From Heterobasidion occidentale (Eukaryota > Basidiomycota > Agaricomycetes > Russulales > Bondarzewiaceae), in NCBI GenBank assembly GCA_039111635.1, contig JBCAQO010000001.1, positions 1,736,001-1,800,000 of the forward strand: DNA of 64,000 nucleotides. The letters run 5' to 3'. This document shows positions 12,878 to 24,397 of the stretch, one piece after another. How positions within the stretch are numbered: the stretch's first letter is position 1; every line of letters starts with the position of its first letter. Made by a program: the position numbers and the translations under genes. Under the pieces are notes generated by a model. The model was not told the origin of the DNA and made no database searches. It saw only the letters and a program-made list of their open reading frames with translations.

Positions 12878-13988
12878 ATGATCGACGATGAACAAGAAAC
12901 TGAGCTCCGAAACCCATTTCCCTCCCCTCCCTCGCATTATATGAATTATACGAACCACAATCTCAAACTTTTGGCCCTTCTTCGAGAACGCGTCCCCGAA
13001 ATTGAAAATTCTGACATCAATCAGCGTGATGTCCTGTCTGACCAGAACGATGTGCCAGACTGGTCTTTGACGCAGCTCGAGAAGCCCCGAGTAGATTGGA
13101 TACTCGAAGAAGCCGCACACACAACGTCTTTGGTGATACTTGGTTTGTACGAACAGTTTTCGCTCTCCTCCTGCCATGGTCTGATAGCGGTATCACAACA
13201 ATTGTCTTGTAGCTGAAGGAGACTATTCCTTCACTAGCAGAGATGGGCGGTCATCAATTGTACCCCGCCGATATCAGTATCGGTATGCCACGCAAATTCT
13301 CGATGCATCGGATCCCTCACGCGTAGATAGACAGGCGGCCTGCACTGTTATCTGTACTCCGTTCCACCTTGGTCACGTATTCCACACTCCTCAGTTCGGT
13401 ACTTGCTCCACCGTCCGCAGGAGAAACGCAGGAATGGCAACGGCATGTCGAGTGGATAACCATATTAGCTCAAAATATCATGGCCGCCGCAAATGACCTA
13501 CGTCCGGTGCAAGTAAGCCTGTGAGCTCCTTACAGTCGATCATCTTGCTAAGGGAGGGTAAATGGCTAGGCACGGGCTAATCTAGAAACCATGATGCGGC
13601 GGCAGCTGGAAATTCGCGGAGAAGAGACGAAGAAAATCCACGAGTAAGCATGGCGACGTTATGGTGCTGTGACGTTAACTGGAAGGAGCGCCTCAGGAAA
13701 TGCGATTCGCTAGAAGCCAAGCTTGCAGAACTGCGTACAATCTCATGCACATCTCAAAATGCTCTAGTTGGTCACGAGGTAAATCGGAGACCTGTTCTCC
13801 TCCACAGTGCCTAATGTATACCCACCGTTCCAAGGACACGCCTCAGGCGGGAGGAATAAAATCCGCAGGCCAGGTATGCGCTTTTGACCTGGAATACTCT
13901 TACCCAACCCTAACTTTTTAATTCATAGTCACTTGGCTTGAACGCACTTACCATGGAGGAGGTTCTGCGCTGGGCTGAGGAGGTTTAG
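12878..13988 (+). CDS. MED7: Mediator complex subunit 7
   Basis: Mediator middle-module subunit, nuclear, bridging activators and RNA polymerase II. The start at 12878 opens a protein with NPFPSPPSHYMNYTNHNLK, matching the MED7 N-terminal signature (FP.PP..Y..yT..N). It is followed by DVPDWSLTQLEKPRVDWILEE, then THNVFGDTW, ETIPSLAEMGGHQLYP, RPALLSVLRSTLVTYSTLL, HVEWITILAQNIMAAANDLRP and a helical tail ending in MEEVLRWAEEV. Introns of about 45-70 nt have proper borders. One frame change is needed between WILEE and THNVFGDTW, near 13112. A single missing G (AAGAAGGCC read as AAGAAGCC) would give the expected VDWILEEGRTHNVFGDTW. Because MED7 is essential and single-copy in fungi, I take this as a sequence error, not a pseudogene. 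The gene sits between the two CoA ligases, on the same strand. Confidence 0.87.
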
Positions 13989-14438
13989 ATATTGGATCAT
14001 CGCGACTTCACTGAAAATCCCAAGCTTTAAAGTTTAAGCTTTAACGGTGTCGCATTCAGAGACCGGCGTAGTACTAGGTATGGATGTCGTTGTTTTAGTA
14101 TTGCTTTCTGTATTTGTATCAGTCATCCTCAGCGTGTAAGCTTGCTTCAAAAGTATATTGTGTCATTGGCCGACCTCGAGCGGCAGATGTTAGAAATTCA
14201 AGCTAAGAGCCGTTTTGATCAGCTGCGTTCGCGGCCGAAACAGCCTAAGGGAGATACGTGCTGTGTACGTAGTCCGCAAATTTGCCAGATTTTCAAGATC
14301 GTAGAGTGCCGAGACCTCTGATCCTTGCCTCTTTCGCGCTGAAGCTATGATCTGGAAATCTGAGATCTGAACAACGTCTGTATTTCCTATTTGGGAAATT
14401 CTTATCTTCACCTTGCCCTCTCTTGAAGCGTCTGGATC
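13989..14438. other. Intergenic between MED7 and the BCL7-like gene
   Basis: 450 bp holding the MED7 3' end and the promoter of the next gene. AT-rich in its first half (near 14020-14060 there is an AGTTTAAGCTTTAA-type palindromic stretch). No coding signal seen. Confidence 0.4.
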
Positions 14439-15145
14439 ATGGCAACGAGACGTAGAATTGGAATCAGCGCCGCAACTACAGAGGCTGCACGGAGACAGCT
14501 TATGCAGCCTGTACCATGTTGGGGAAAGGTTTGGGTAACCCCTGAAAACCTGCCGCCTGGTTCGACTTTGAAAGTGTTTAAATGGGTGAAGACGGAGAAG
14601 ATCCAGGTGCGTAAGGAACGCTCGCATCAGGGTCATTCCAGTCCTTTATTTTTTTTTGCTAGCAATTCAGTGATGATGAAGGAGACGTGGATGAGCCGCT
14701 TGCCCCGTTGCCAGATGAACCGGAAGTCGTCGAAGGAGATGAGGAGATGGATCAAGACGAGCCCGCGCAGTCAGTTCCGCCAGGTGCAACGTCCCGCGAC
14801 CTGTCTGAACCTGTGATACCGAAGGAAGAGCCTCAGTCGAAAATATCAACTCCTAAACCGCATCCACTTTCCGTATCCTTTCAACCTTCCATGTCGACTG
14901 AAGCTGCTGACGACGTGCTGGACGAATCCCTCAAAGTATTGGACGACAGCATTGCCAACGTCGGTAGTGTCACCGACACGCTTGACCCGGATGCTCTGGT
15001 CAATATGGATTTGTCGCAGTTAGGGCCAGACGGGACTGCATTCGAGGCTGAGCAAGATTTGACGCAGATGGAAGCGACGGATGCCATTCTGGGAGGAGAA
15101 TTATTGGACCAATCCATTGACCCCTTCGCGGAGACGTCAACATAG
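14439..15145 (+). CDS. BCL7-like protein (putative SWI/SNF-associated subunit)
   Basis: Two exons, 14439-14606 and 14663-15145, joined by a 56-nt GT-AG intron in phase 0, give a 216-residue protein. The first ~57 residues (CWGKVWVTPENLPPGS and LKVFKWVKTEKIQ) match the conserved N-terminal block of the BCL7 family (basic helix, W..KWV, KI.KWV). In animals this family is a component of SWI/SNF (BAF) chromatin remodellers and contacts the nucleosome acidic patch. The rest is acidic and disordered (DEPLAPLPDEPEVV, EGDEEMDQDE) with a helical segment LDESLKVLDDSIANVG. No frame break. Assignment rests on the short N-terminal block, so function in this fungus is inference. It is transcribed in the same direction as MED7 and the CoA ligases around it. 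Confidence 0.7.
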
Positions 15146-15810
15146 CTGCAGTGCTTTGGTGAGCGTTGGCTATGTTGCAATCGGATCTGGCTCTCACACT
15201 CGTTCGTGATATTGTAGATATGGCCCCTTCGAGTTTCAATCCTTCGTGCGTCGCGCGGAAAAAATGTCACGTTCAATGTGTCATTCTTGAACAGCGAGAT
15301 CGTTCAGGCAATTGAAGCTTCGAAGACAAACCGAGGTTCATCTATGGCCCGACAACTTTATCCTTCTGCTCAAAACACCTGAAAACACCCGTCTGACCTG
15401 GCACTCTCTCCTGAAGCGTCTTAGAGATATCACTTTTACTGTGATGGTCTGATCTGATTCCACATTCAAGGGAGAATACTGTATAGCTTACCGTAGAGTC
15501 AAGATCGGCTGTTGGACTCGTTCCCCGCACCCTCCCGCACCACATGATCGGAGGAAGCTGACCAATACAATTCTGTGGGAGCTTGCCTCTAAACAGGGCC
15601 GGAACTTGAACACAGTTGAGATACCCATTTACCCGGCTCTTATGTACCTTGGCTCCTGCATTCGTGTAAATGTGCTGACCCCGGGAGGCAGGTGAGAACC
15701 GGCCGCTAGAGCGTCAGAGGGCCTCAAATAGGACTTCGGTTGCCTTTCACCCTTTCGACTCTCGCTTCGCCTCGCCGCTCTGAACTCTGCATCGCCTAGA
15801 CTGGCTAACA
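15146..15810. other. Intergenic upstream of the second CoA ligase
   Basis: 665 bp with only short frames on both strands. It should contain the BCL7-like 3' untranslated region and the promoter of the second CoA ligase. I cannot support a gene or a defined site. Confidence 0.4.
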
Positions 15811-18519
15811 ATGACGGAATTTGTGTCGCCTGCGGGGCCTACGCCTAACATTCCAGAGGACTTGACCCTCGCCCAGTTCATGCTAGACTCGGTCCATCCA
15901 TCTCGACCTGTCCGGAACGAAGGCATACCTTGGTTGATCGAAGATGCCACTGCAAGGCGGATAGGGTTTGAGGAGGTACGACATGGTCGATCTGTTTCGT
16001 TCCGACGCGTGGGCTTGAACTGGACATGATGATTGATGGCTGCCATTGCAGATCCGTTCGCGGGTGTTTGGCCTTGCGAATGCGTTAAGTCTGAAGTGGA
16101 ACGTCCGTGAGTCCAGATCCTCTATTAACGTACATATCCTATTCGACTGATTGCGCGCTCATATAGATGAGGACGACGTCGGTGCGTTGAACCCTCACTG
16201 CTGCTTATTCCAGCCTCAGATTCTAACTCTTAGCTATATAAAGTCTGCATCTTTAGTCCAAACCACGTTGGTACGTCTAGGCGCGACAGGAGAACTGTAT
16301 ATGATTGACTAGACTTGATGTAGACTATGGCACGGTCATTTGGGCTGTCCATAGGCTTGGTGCTATCGTGACGTATGTTTTCGTTAGGTGGTACTTGTCC
16401 TTTGATATGCTTACCTGGGATTGGATCAGTGCAGCAAACCCTGCGTACAACGCAGATGAAACTGTTGTACCAGCTTGAGACCACCAAGGCGGTCACATCA
16501 TCGCACACCCCTGACTATCTTGCCGCCGTCACAGCGGCACATAAAGCTGGCATTCCAAACGATCGCATCATCCCACTTGCTGCTCTCTCCCCGTCCGAGT
16601 CTACTCGCGTCGGTCCGAACGTTCATGAACTCATCGAGTTTGGCTTAAGTCAAAACCCTAACTTTGTTGAGAGGCGTCTGCGCCCAGGAGAGGCGAAGAC
16701 GAAATTGGCTTTCATGAGCTTTTCGAGTGGGACAACCGGCAAGCCAAAGTATGATAGCATCATTTTTTTGGGCGTCTTGATCATGGCAGTTGTTTGATCA
16801 CAGGCTGTTGCGATATCGCACTATGGTCCGATCGCGAACATCATTCAAATGGCGGTTTTCCACAAGGTGAACGAGAACTATACAAATTGGGAGGACCAAC
16901 GATTCAGGCCTGGCGATGTCGTCTCAGCAGGTCAGTCACGCTAATAACATATACAGGCACATTGACTGACACACTTTCAGTCCTCCCATTTTTCCGTGTT
17001 TTGTTCATACATATGAAATGCTTTCTCTATCTGACATGCTATCATCACAAGATATTTACGGACTTGTCGTCGTCGTAAGTGCCACTATCCATGCCCGTGA
17101 ATAATGTGACACATTTGATTTTTCTCTTCAGATGCACTTCTTGCTGTTCAGTGGGGTAGGTGCTCACATACGATTTTTTGTCATGTTAGTGAAACAATCT
17201 ACCGCGGAAGCTCACTCTAGTGGTGGTACCGAAGTTTGACTTTGTCAAATACCTAGAGAGCTTAGTCAAGTACCGGGTAACCCATCTTTCGTGAGTATCT
17301 GTTCTTGTTGTACGTTGGGCACGCCCTTATTATACGTGTGATAGAGTTGTGCCCCCGCAAGTCGTTCTTTTATGCAAGGTATGCTTTCTGACTTTCATCC
17401 GCGGACGCTCTTTTTACCTCCTTTCCAGCACCCAGCTACAAAAAAATACGACCTAAGTCACATCCGATATCTCATGAGCGGAGCAGCTCCCCTTTCTTCT
17501 GAACTAACCATGCAGCTTGTAAAAATTCTTCCTAATGCACAAATTGGACAAGGCTATGGTACGACCATAAAATTGATCGGTTCTAACAGAAGTTGATTAG
17601 ATGTTGTGTCAAGGCATGACGGAGACGTGCACTACAGTTTCAATGTGGCCTATCACACAAAAGATTGGCACCTTAGGAAGTGCCGGTCAGTTAATGCCTG
17701 GTAATAGGGCTCGCGTAGTCAAAGAAGATGGCACATTTGCCAAGGTCGGTGAACAAGGAGAGCTGGTGGTCACTGGTCCTTCTATGGCACTGCGGTACAC
17801 AAACAACGAGGAGGCGTAAGTTTAAATTCTAGGTCAACTATTTTCAACTGACTGATCTGGCTGTTCTCTGAAGAACCAAGGAGACATTCATTGACGGGTT
17901 AGATTCAAGCTTGGTCTGCACGCTAGAGCCACATACTGATATTTATTCTTAAGATGGGTCCGCACTGGAGACGAGGTGATTATTAATGAGAACAACGAAT
18001 TATTCATAGTAGACAGATTGAAGGTACGTGCCTGTCATAGTGCAGCCTCACCTGTCGCTAACCCTTTTTTGTCCTCAATGTAGGAAATTATGAAAGTTCG
18101 AGGTTTCCAGGTTGCCCCGGCCGAATTGGAAGGGCACCTTCTCAAGCGGGCAGACATTGCTGACGCCTGTGTTGTACCTGTCGCCGACGATTACAGCGGA
18201 GAGGTCCCATTGGCGTTCGTAGTATTGCATCCAGATGCCGCGAAGAGGGTAGAATCGAGCCCAGCCGAGGCAGAGAAGCTAAAGGCGGATATTGCTAAGG
18301 TATGTTTTCCCGGATCCTCCATTGTTCTGGCGGTACAGTTCTAGAACTTAAGGAAATTCAGCACGTTGCAGATCACAAGGTCCCATATAAACGATTGGCA
18401 GGTGGCGTCGAATTCATTGACGTTATCCCGAAGAATCCCAGTGGAAAGCTATTGCGACGTGTGTTGCGAGACAAGGCCAAGGAGCTACGGGCGCAGAATC
18501 GGTCAAAGCGAGGCTGTAG
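15811..18519 (+). CDS. Acyl/aryl-CoA ligase (4-coumarate-CoA ligase-like), copy 2, with frame breaks
   Basis: Paralogue of the ligase starting at 9696, with the same domain order and largely the same intron positions. Motifs: [35 protein letters not shown] (AMP-binding), [53 protein letters not shown] and [15 protein letters not shown] with the catalytic Lys. Three places need a one-base correction. An extra A at 16459-16461 breaks [15 protein letters not shown] is missing at the splice donor near 16749. A third shift lies near 18490-18500. In the uncorrected frame the protein ends at 18538 as RSGGII. In the frame one base over it ends at 18519 as ESVKARL, giving ARL, a type 1 peroxisomal signal like the AKL of copy 1. 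I prefer 18519. The breaks could mean a decaying copy, but similar breaks in essential neighbours point to sequence error. Confidence 0.8.
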
Positions 18520-18716
18520 AAGCGGAGGTATTATTTGAGGTTAATTATCTACACGAACTATCATCTGTAACGTACGTTCATGGCATTCATGACCAACACT
18601 GGAACTCGAAAGGCAGATGAGTCGGCTCGACAACGTAAACGTGATTATGTAATTTAAGAAAGCTGCTCGGCGAGTCGAAGGTTGGAGGTGTACGAAGGCG
18701 ACGAGTGCCAACGAAG

Positions 18717-19610
18717 ATGGTTCGACGGATAGCATCTCAAGTGCACCAGCAGGCCTCACGTCTCCTTCGCGCAGACTACATCAAGCAGCGCCCAGTGTGG
18801 CTCGCTGCCGTCCTCGAGCACCCACCACTCCCTCTCCCTCCCAAAGCACCTGCGGCACGGACTGCCTACGACACACCTACACCTAGATCCACCACTCAAA
18901 AGGCTCCAGAACCTCGTCCAAAACCAATCCACTATTTGGAAGATGAAGTCCGACGCCAGTTCTTTCGCGACCACCCCTTTGAGTCCTTCCGACCCATAAC
19001 CCTTACCGAGAGCGGCAAGGTCAAGCCTGAGCATCCTATCCATGGTGCAGTGTGGACGCGCCTTCGCCAGCGAGGCCGGAACCCTTCGCCGGAAGAGTGC
19101 GCTTCATTATCATCCATGAGTTTCCAGTGACGCTTCCTTGACACCTCACAATTTCCGTGCAGCGCCGTCCGCTTCGCCGTGAATCTTCACGAGTACCACG
19201 GCCTTCCCCTTACCGAAGCATACTCCACGTCCATCGCTCAATTCCGCGCTCTTCGCTCTGAGCATCACATCGCTTCCGCGTTCGCCGCACAAGAGGCCGA
19301 AGCTTACGGCGCAACCTTCGGTCCGTCCGCAATCGAGAACAGTTTCATGCAGGAGGAGAAGGTGCTTGCCGAGCGGCGTCTTAAGAGCGAGCAAATGGAC
19401 GAGCGTGAGCTCACCGCACGCAAGCGTTGGCGTGCCGTAGTCAATCGCGGCGGTTCGCCTGGAGAGTGGAGCCGAGGTCAGGAGTATGTCAGACTTTGGA
19501 AGGAGGGCATCAGGCCGGATTATTCTCCTGCATTGACGGAGCCTGTGTCGCCTATGGAGCCTGTTAAGGCTGACTTCACGCCGATCACGGAGTTTTCCCC
19601 CAAGCCATGA
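18717..19610 (+). CDS. RSM25: Mitochondrial small ribosomal subunit protein mS23 (Rsm25)
   Basis: Exons 18717-19096 and 19163-19610 join in frame to a 275-residue protein. It matches fungal mS23/Rsm25: N-terminal basic helix ASRLLRADYIKQRPVWLAAV, the conserved YLEDEVRRQFFRDHPFES block, then ALRSEHHIASAFAAQEAEAYG and IENSFMQEEKVLAERRLK, which in yeast Rsm25 correspond to the C-terminal helices. It acts in mitochondrial translation. The basic, amphipathic N-terminus (MVRRIASQVHQQASRLLR) can serve as targeting signal. The start at 18717 is preferred over the in-frame Met at 18705 because the family starts just before this helix. Convergent with RPN5, with 150 bp between the stops. No frame break. 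Confidence 0.86.
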
Positions 19611-19760
19611 AGAGGCATCGCTATTTTCTTTTCCATACACCTAGTATCATATAGTTGTGGTCGTCGGCATGTTTTCGTGGCGATACCTCGTGTTCAGTGT
19701 GTCCGGAAACCAAACTCAAAATACAAGTCCATTAAGCAACATCATCTGGTACATACAGTA

Positions 19761-21572
19761 TCATGCCTTTACTCTTGACTGTGCTGCCTGGGCGGCGTTC
19801 ATCCCCATCCACGTCTTTTCGACAAAGCCCAGCAGCTTTTGCATGTCGGCACTCCAGTCGTTCATGACATCTTCGGCGCTGCGTTTGTTACGGAAGTTTA
19901 CCACACCCGATGGTCGATCGATACGCGCCCATATTGTGCCGGAGACAACGAGGCGACAGAGTGTGTCCTCCGTTTGTTGCGGGCTCAAATCAAGGAGTGT
20001 TGTGAGGCGCGCAAGGGTAATACGCGTATAATATTGTGCGATGACACGGATGTTCTGGAGACATATGATGAGCTGATCAAATGAGTATCATCCTAAGCAC
20101 TCACATGTTCGATCACTCGCGTGTGCAGATCCTGCCAATGCTTGTCAACTTCGAACACGGCGCTCTTGCGGAGGAAAGGTCCGTAGATGGACTCGATGCC
20201 TGGCCATCTCATCAACTCTGGCGTTGTGAATGACTTGACGAGGTTGCTGCATTAAACTCAGAAAGAAAATCCTGAATAGACAAAGCCGAGGGCGTACTAG
20301 TGCAGCTCAAGCCTTGATAGAGCAGGGTTGGTAAAAAGGCGGTGCATCATATCAGACTGTTCATTGTCATGCGAAGCCAACACAACGAAGTAGACAATAT
20401 GCTCAAGAGCCTGTGGTGAATGAGCTATCAGTACAGCGATCCTTCGTATAGACAACATGACGCGTACTATCCGTCCCTTCCCAGCGACATCCTCCTTGAT
20501 CGATGGCGTTTCCCAAACTTTGTGATAGTACTTGGCAACATCCAAGTATGCACTATGATGCAGACCGTGTTGGACCATCATGTCATAGTATTTGAGCTTG
20601 AGGTCCTGCACAGACTATTAGAATCAGAATGTAACCACGAATGTAGGCTGACGTACCTCATGCTGCGCTTCACTCAAGAAAGCTTCGTTGATCTTTCTGC
20701 TTCCTACCCTGACTTTTACCCACTCAGTCTCTCCACCACCCAGCGAATCCTTTCCTTCGCTCCCACTCTCGGCATCTTTGAGGCGTGCGACGGCAATCAG
20801 CAACCGCATCTGCTCGAGGATAAACTCTGTCTTCTCCCGCCGCTCCATCGAAGAGTATGTCTCCACCTCCAAATCCGAGAGCAACTCAGAAGCAGTGATA
20901 AGAGAGTCTCGTGGTGGCGGGGAGGTAGGAGTTGGGGTTTCGATGAGGGATTCATGATAATGGGATAGCAGCAGAGTGACACGAGCTCGTGGGGTCTCCA
21001 AGAATAACTGCCCAAAGGATATACGATAATTAGCAATCGGGATGAATATTTATGTGAGTGAGGAGCCTGACCTTGCCCTCCGTGACGGCTCGCAGAGTCT
21101 CAACAAGCTCCAACCATTTCTCGACACCATCTCGAGCCTTATATCCTCCAGCCAGCCCATGGAGAGCTCGACCATCGCTTGAATAGTGACCTTATACTGG
21201 CCCTGCTTTTTGCTCAAGAAATTGATGTTCGAATTGAGTTGGGTGTAATCTCTGGCTGCGTATGCCAGTTCAAGCACGCTTTTCGCGAGCCGTGTCGTCG
21301 ATGCCTGATCCGATGCCTACAGGTGTGATCAAGATGAGCGCCATCCTTGGAACATGCGCTTTCTTCGCGTTCACTTACATTACGCGTCTGCTTCTCCAGT
21401 GCGAGCAACTTCTCTAGTGCGTCCTCTAGCTGACCAGACTACTTATGGCGTTAGACATGGACTCCTTGCGCTACGAACATGCCGCTTACCTCCGCCAAAG
21501 TCTTGGCCTGGGGAATAAGCTCGTCCACCTCCTTTGTGAAATCTTTCTCTTGTTTCCTGGTCTCTGCCATGG
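19761..21572 (-). CDS. RPN5: 26S proteasome regulatory subunit RPN5 (PSMD12)
   Basis: PCI-domain subunit of the proteasome lid. Reading leftward from 21572: MAETRKQEKDFTKEVDELIP, SGQLEDALEKLLALEKQTR, LELAYAARDYTQLNSNINFL, then the C-terminal part of the solenoid (LEVETYSSMERREKTEFILEQM, SRKINEAFLSEAQHE, LKLKYYDMMVQHG, YYHKVWETPSIKED), the signature SHDNEQSDMMHRL, and a winged-helix PCI module (ARLTTLLDLSPQQTEDTLCRLV) with a C-terminal helix. All are in the order seen in yeast and human RPN5. Introns are short and canonical. One frame change occurs near 21139, where a run of T on the plus strand is one base short. Adding it restores WLEDIKARDGVEKWLELV. Because the gene is essential, a sequence error is likelier than inactivation. 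Confidence 0.9.
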
Positions 21573-22088
21573 TGTGTATATGGTCGTAGGTGGACGGAAG
21601 AGCGTGAACGGACTGACGCGTCGCCGCGTGATCTCCTAGAGACCTTCCTAATTGGGGCATTCTTCCACTTCCTCTGAGTAATTCAGCTGGAAGTCCTTGC
21701 CTCTGTCCTTTACGAATCGCTTGCTGCCGGGAGGGCTCTCTTTCTGAGGTGGAAGGTATGTCAAGAGTGGATGCATGATTATCATAAGGAACATGGTTGT
21801 CAGAATTCATACAGTCATGTGGCATGGGGGTCAAGCGCGCTGTCCGACACGTCCTACATCGACACCATAAGCGTAGCAGTAAGTAACCGGGATTACAGTA
21901 AGGTAAAGCGAAGGGGTTATATACAGACGGGGGAGATGTCGCCATTGCTAGTGCCGTTCAACTTTGACACGCCGACCTTTTCTTTTCAGTTTCCGTGGCG
22001 CCGTTGGCCAATTTTTCCCGTGCTGGCTCGTTTTTGTGTGCGTACACGCGGAAGGGCGTCAGTGACCAAATGTCGTGCAGGCGAGAGG
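21573..22088. other. Intergenic between the F-box gene end and the RPN5 start
   Basis: 516 bp. Contains the RPN5 promoter and, to the right, the 3' end region of the F-box gene. No coding signal or repeat that I can support. Confidence 0.4.
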
Positions 22089-24397
22089 TCATGAGATGGG
22101 CCCAAAGACCATCGCCTTCCAGGCCAGCGACACTGCGCCACTGACCACGGGAGGTACGTACAGTCGCGGATAGTACGTTCTGTGAGGCGTGTCGGCCGTC
22201 TTCGATTCGGAATAGATGGAAGCATCGACGTATTTGGCTGCGGTCTCAACGATTGCATTGATCCCTTGCGAGAAGACCGAGGGCGTAGCGTCCACCGACT
22301 GCTCGAAGACGGGAGGAACAGCATCGATCTCTTGTTCCTTGACGGCGGGTACAGCCTCAACCGACACGGAGAAGTGAGCTGGCTTCGCCTCGACGAATCG
22401 GCTCACAGTCGAGGGCACGAATTGGATCTCAGCCTCTGCCGTCCTCACGACGGCCGACATTCCTCTGCTGACCACCTGGGGAGTAGCATCGACGGCCTTG
22501 TTCACCTTCGCCGGAGGGTCTGGCACTTGCTGCGCTGCCGCTCTGCGTTCGACAAGGCGCACTGCTTGAAGGTGCGGAAGCATCTCTGCAACGCGTGCCC
22601 AGCCTTGTGCGTGGGTCTCAATGAACCCAGGTCGGTTCTTCTCGTGGAACCATTTGAAAGAATCGAGGTAGGGCGCAAGATGGGACAAGAGGATCGTAAC
22701 CTGGAGAGGGTCACGGATCCACGAATGACCGACGTGCAGGCGGAGAAGAGATCGCGAGGATGCAGCGGGAATTTCGAAGATCTCACTGCTCCCGGGTTGA
22801 CCATTCACGGCGATCGCGATGGTATGAAGACGTCGACAGTTGGCTGTGAGATGCGCGAGGCCCTCTAAGGTGACTTTGGGAGGACCTGCCGTGATCGGGA
22901 AGCGCGCGACGGGGCATAGTCGCAAGATCTCGATGTTCGGACACGCCTCTGCAAGCTTAGCGATATCGGAGTTATGGAAGATGACTGACTCTGGAAGGTC
23001 GATGTCGAGCCGCACCAGAGCGGGCAAAGTCGACAAACTGTCCAAAGACAAACGCTTGGCTGTGAGTTCTCCTCTAGAAGTGGACCGGACGAGATCGGCG
23101 AAGCGCGATGCTCCACTCGCAGATACGCGCAGCGACTGCAGTGAGTCACCAAACGATTGCGATAACAAGATACACAGATCTTGCCAATCCGCTTTGTCGA
23201 ATGGGTCCTCGATGACCAACTCCATCTGCGAAACAGGACTCGCCAGATGTCTCAAGAATACCACCACGTTCGCCACTTCGCCTGTCAAATGCAAATGGCG
23301 CAGCGGTATGAAGGCACCCCTGATCGGCGCGCGGTCGCCTGTCAACTTCAGAGTCGACTTCTTGATGCTCGAAAAGTCGATATCTTCGCCTGCATCGGGA
23401 GATCCTGGAGTGCTATATCCTGACCTCGATTCGATGTCGTCGAAAAACCCCTCCACAGCTATCATAGATCTCCCTGTCAAGTCGACCTGCAAACTGCGCA
23501 GGGATGGAAGAGATGCAGCCCATTTGCCTACGCCGGGAGAAAGCGCGCCTGGAGCCACCAACGAGAGCTTCTCCAAGTCTGTTTGGGGAGCGAGAAGGCG
23601 CGGAAAGTCATCCGGAAGATTCGTGGGTGACACGACCGACAACGAGGTCAACCTCGTGTGAAGTGAAAGGTCGGTGAAGAAGGTCGCAAGCTGCGGGAAC
23701 CGCGTGCCGATCTCCAGCACGAGGCCTTGCAGGTCAGGGTTCATGAAGAGCTGGCAACGATCCAGGCCCGCGGGAGTCTCGGCACGCCAGACGAGGGTGG
23801 TCAGGTTGGGAAGAATATAGGTCCTGGGACGGTGCTCTTCTAGGACGGCAAAGATGGAGGAGAGATGCTCTTGGAGCTCTCGTCGTAAGTGAGGCGCCGC
23901 ACACGCTGTCCATATGCAATAAGTTTGTTCCAGTCCTCTTCGACCGGCATCACAGCCTGTACGCAATGCTCAGTCGAGACACAAGTGAGCCTTCGAGTTT
24001 ATTGCAGTACGCACCAATCCCAAGCCGGGACGTCTCGTCCTCTTAAATAGATGATTCGGAAACAATGAAATAAGCGGAATCAAGGAATCCATCTCCCTCC
24101 AAAGCAGGTTCAACGCCGGCTCGCAGAGCGCCTTGCACGTCCTCGCCATCCTCGACAAAGATCTCCTCCATTCGGCGAATCGAGGACATATTCGAGTAGC
24201 TTTCGAGTAACTTCAGCGTCCCTCAAGATACTGGGGCCCATGGTTTGGCGGTATACGGAATACGAAACGTAGGAGGCGGTCGACGGCTGGCGGTGCAGTT
24301 CACGAGGGCGGCGATGCAGGGAGATGTTGGATAGAGTACGGACGCGTTCGGTCCAGGAAGAGGTTTGGGGCATTTGAAGGCTGCGGATGTCAGGCAT
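22089..24397 (-). CDS. F-box/leucine-rich-repeat-like protein of the large basidiomycete family, with two frame breaks
   Basis: Typical Agaricomycete F-box protein, presumably a substrate adaptor of an SCF ubiquitin ligase. The N-terminal part shows RKLLEYV, then RFAEWRRSLSRMARTCKAL, CEPALNLLWREMDSLIPL and, after a short intron, EEDWNKLIAYGQRVRRLTYD. The 600-residue remainder is an irregular leucine-rich fold (for example SLPSLRSLQVDLTG, LPALVRLDIDLPES, CPNIEILRLCPVA). Two frame changes are needed: near 24183 (between LLEYV and RFAEWRRS) and near 23860 (between DESSKSIS and SIFAVLEEHRP). No GT-AG intron explains either. The true start is uncertain: Met at 24397 is used here, but an upstream exon near 24470 is possible. 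The C-terminal ~110 residues carry degenerate repeats around VDATP..V. Either a pseudogene or an intact gene with sequence errors. Confidence 0.68.

Noticed and set aside
9696..18538. Firefly-luciferase-like or nonribosomal-peptide adenylation function for the ligases
   Set aside because: Motifs are shared across the whole ANL superfamily. There is no carrier-protein domain, and general acyl/aryl-CoA ligase is the most that can be supported.
18541..18760. Minus-strand frames over the start of the mS23 gene
   Set aside because: Shadows of the coding strand. The plus-strand product matches mS23 along its whole length.
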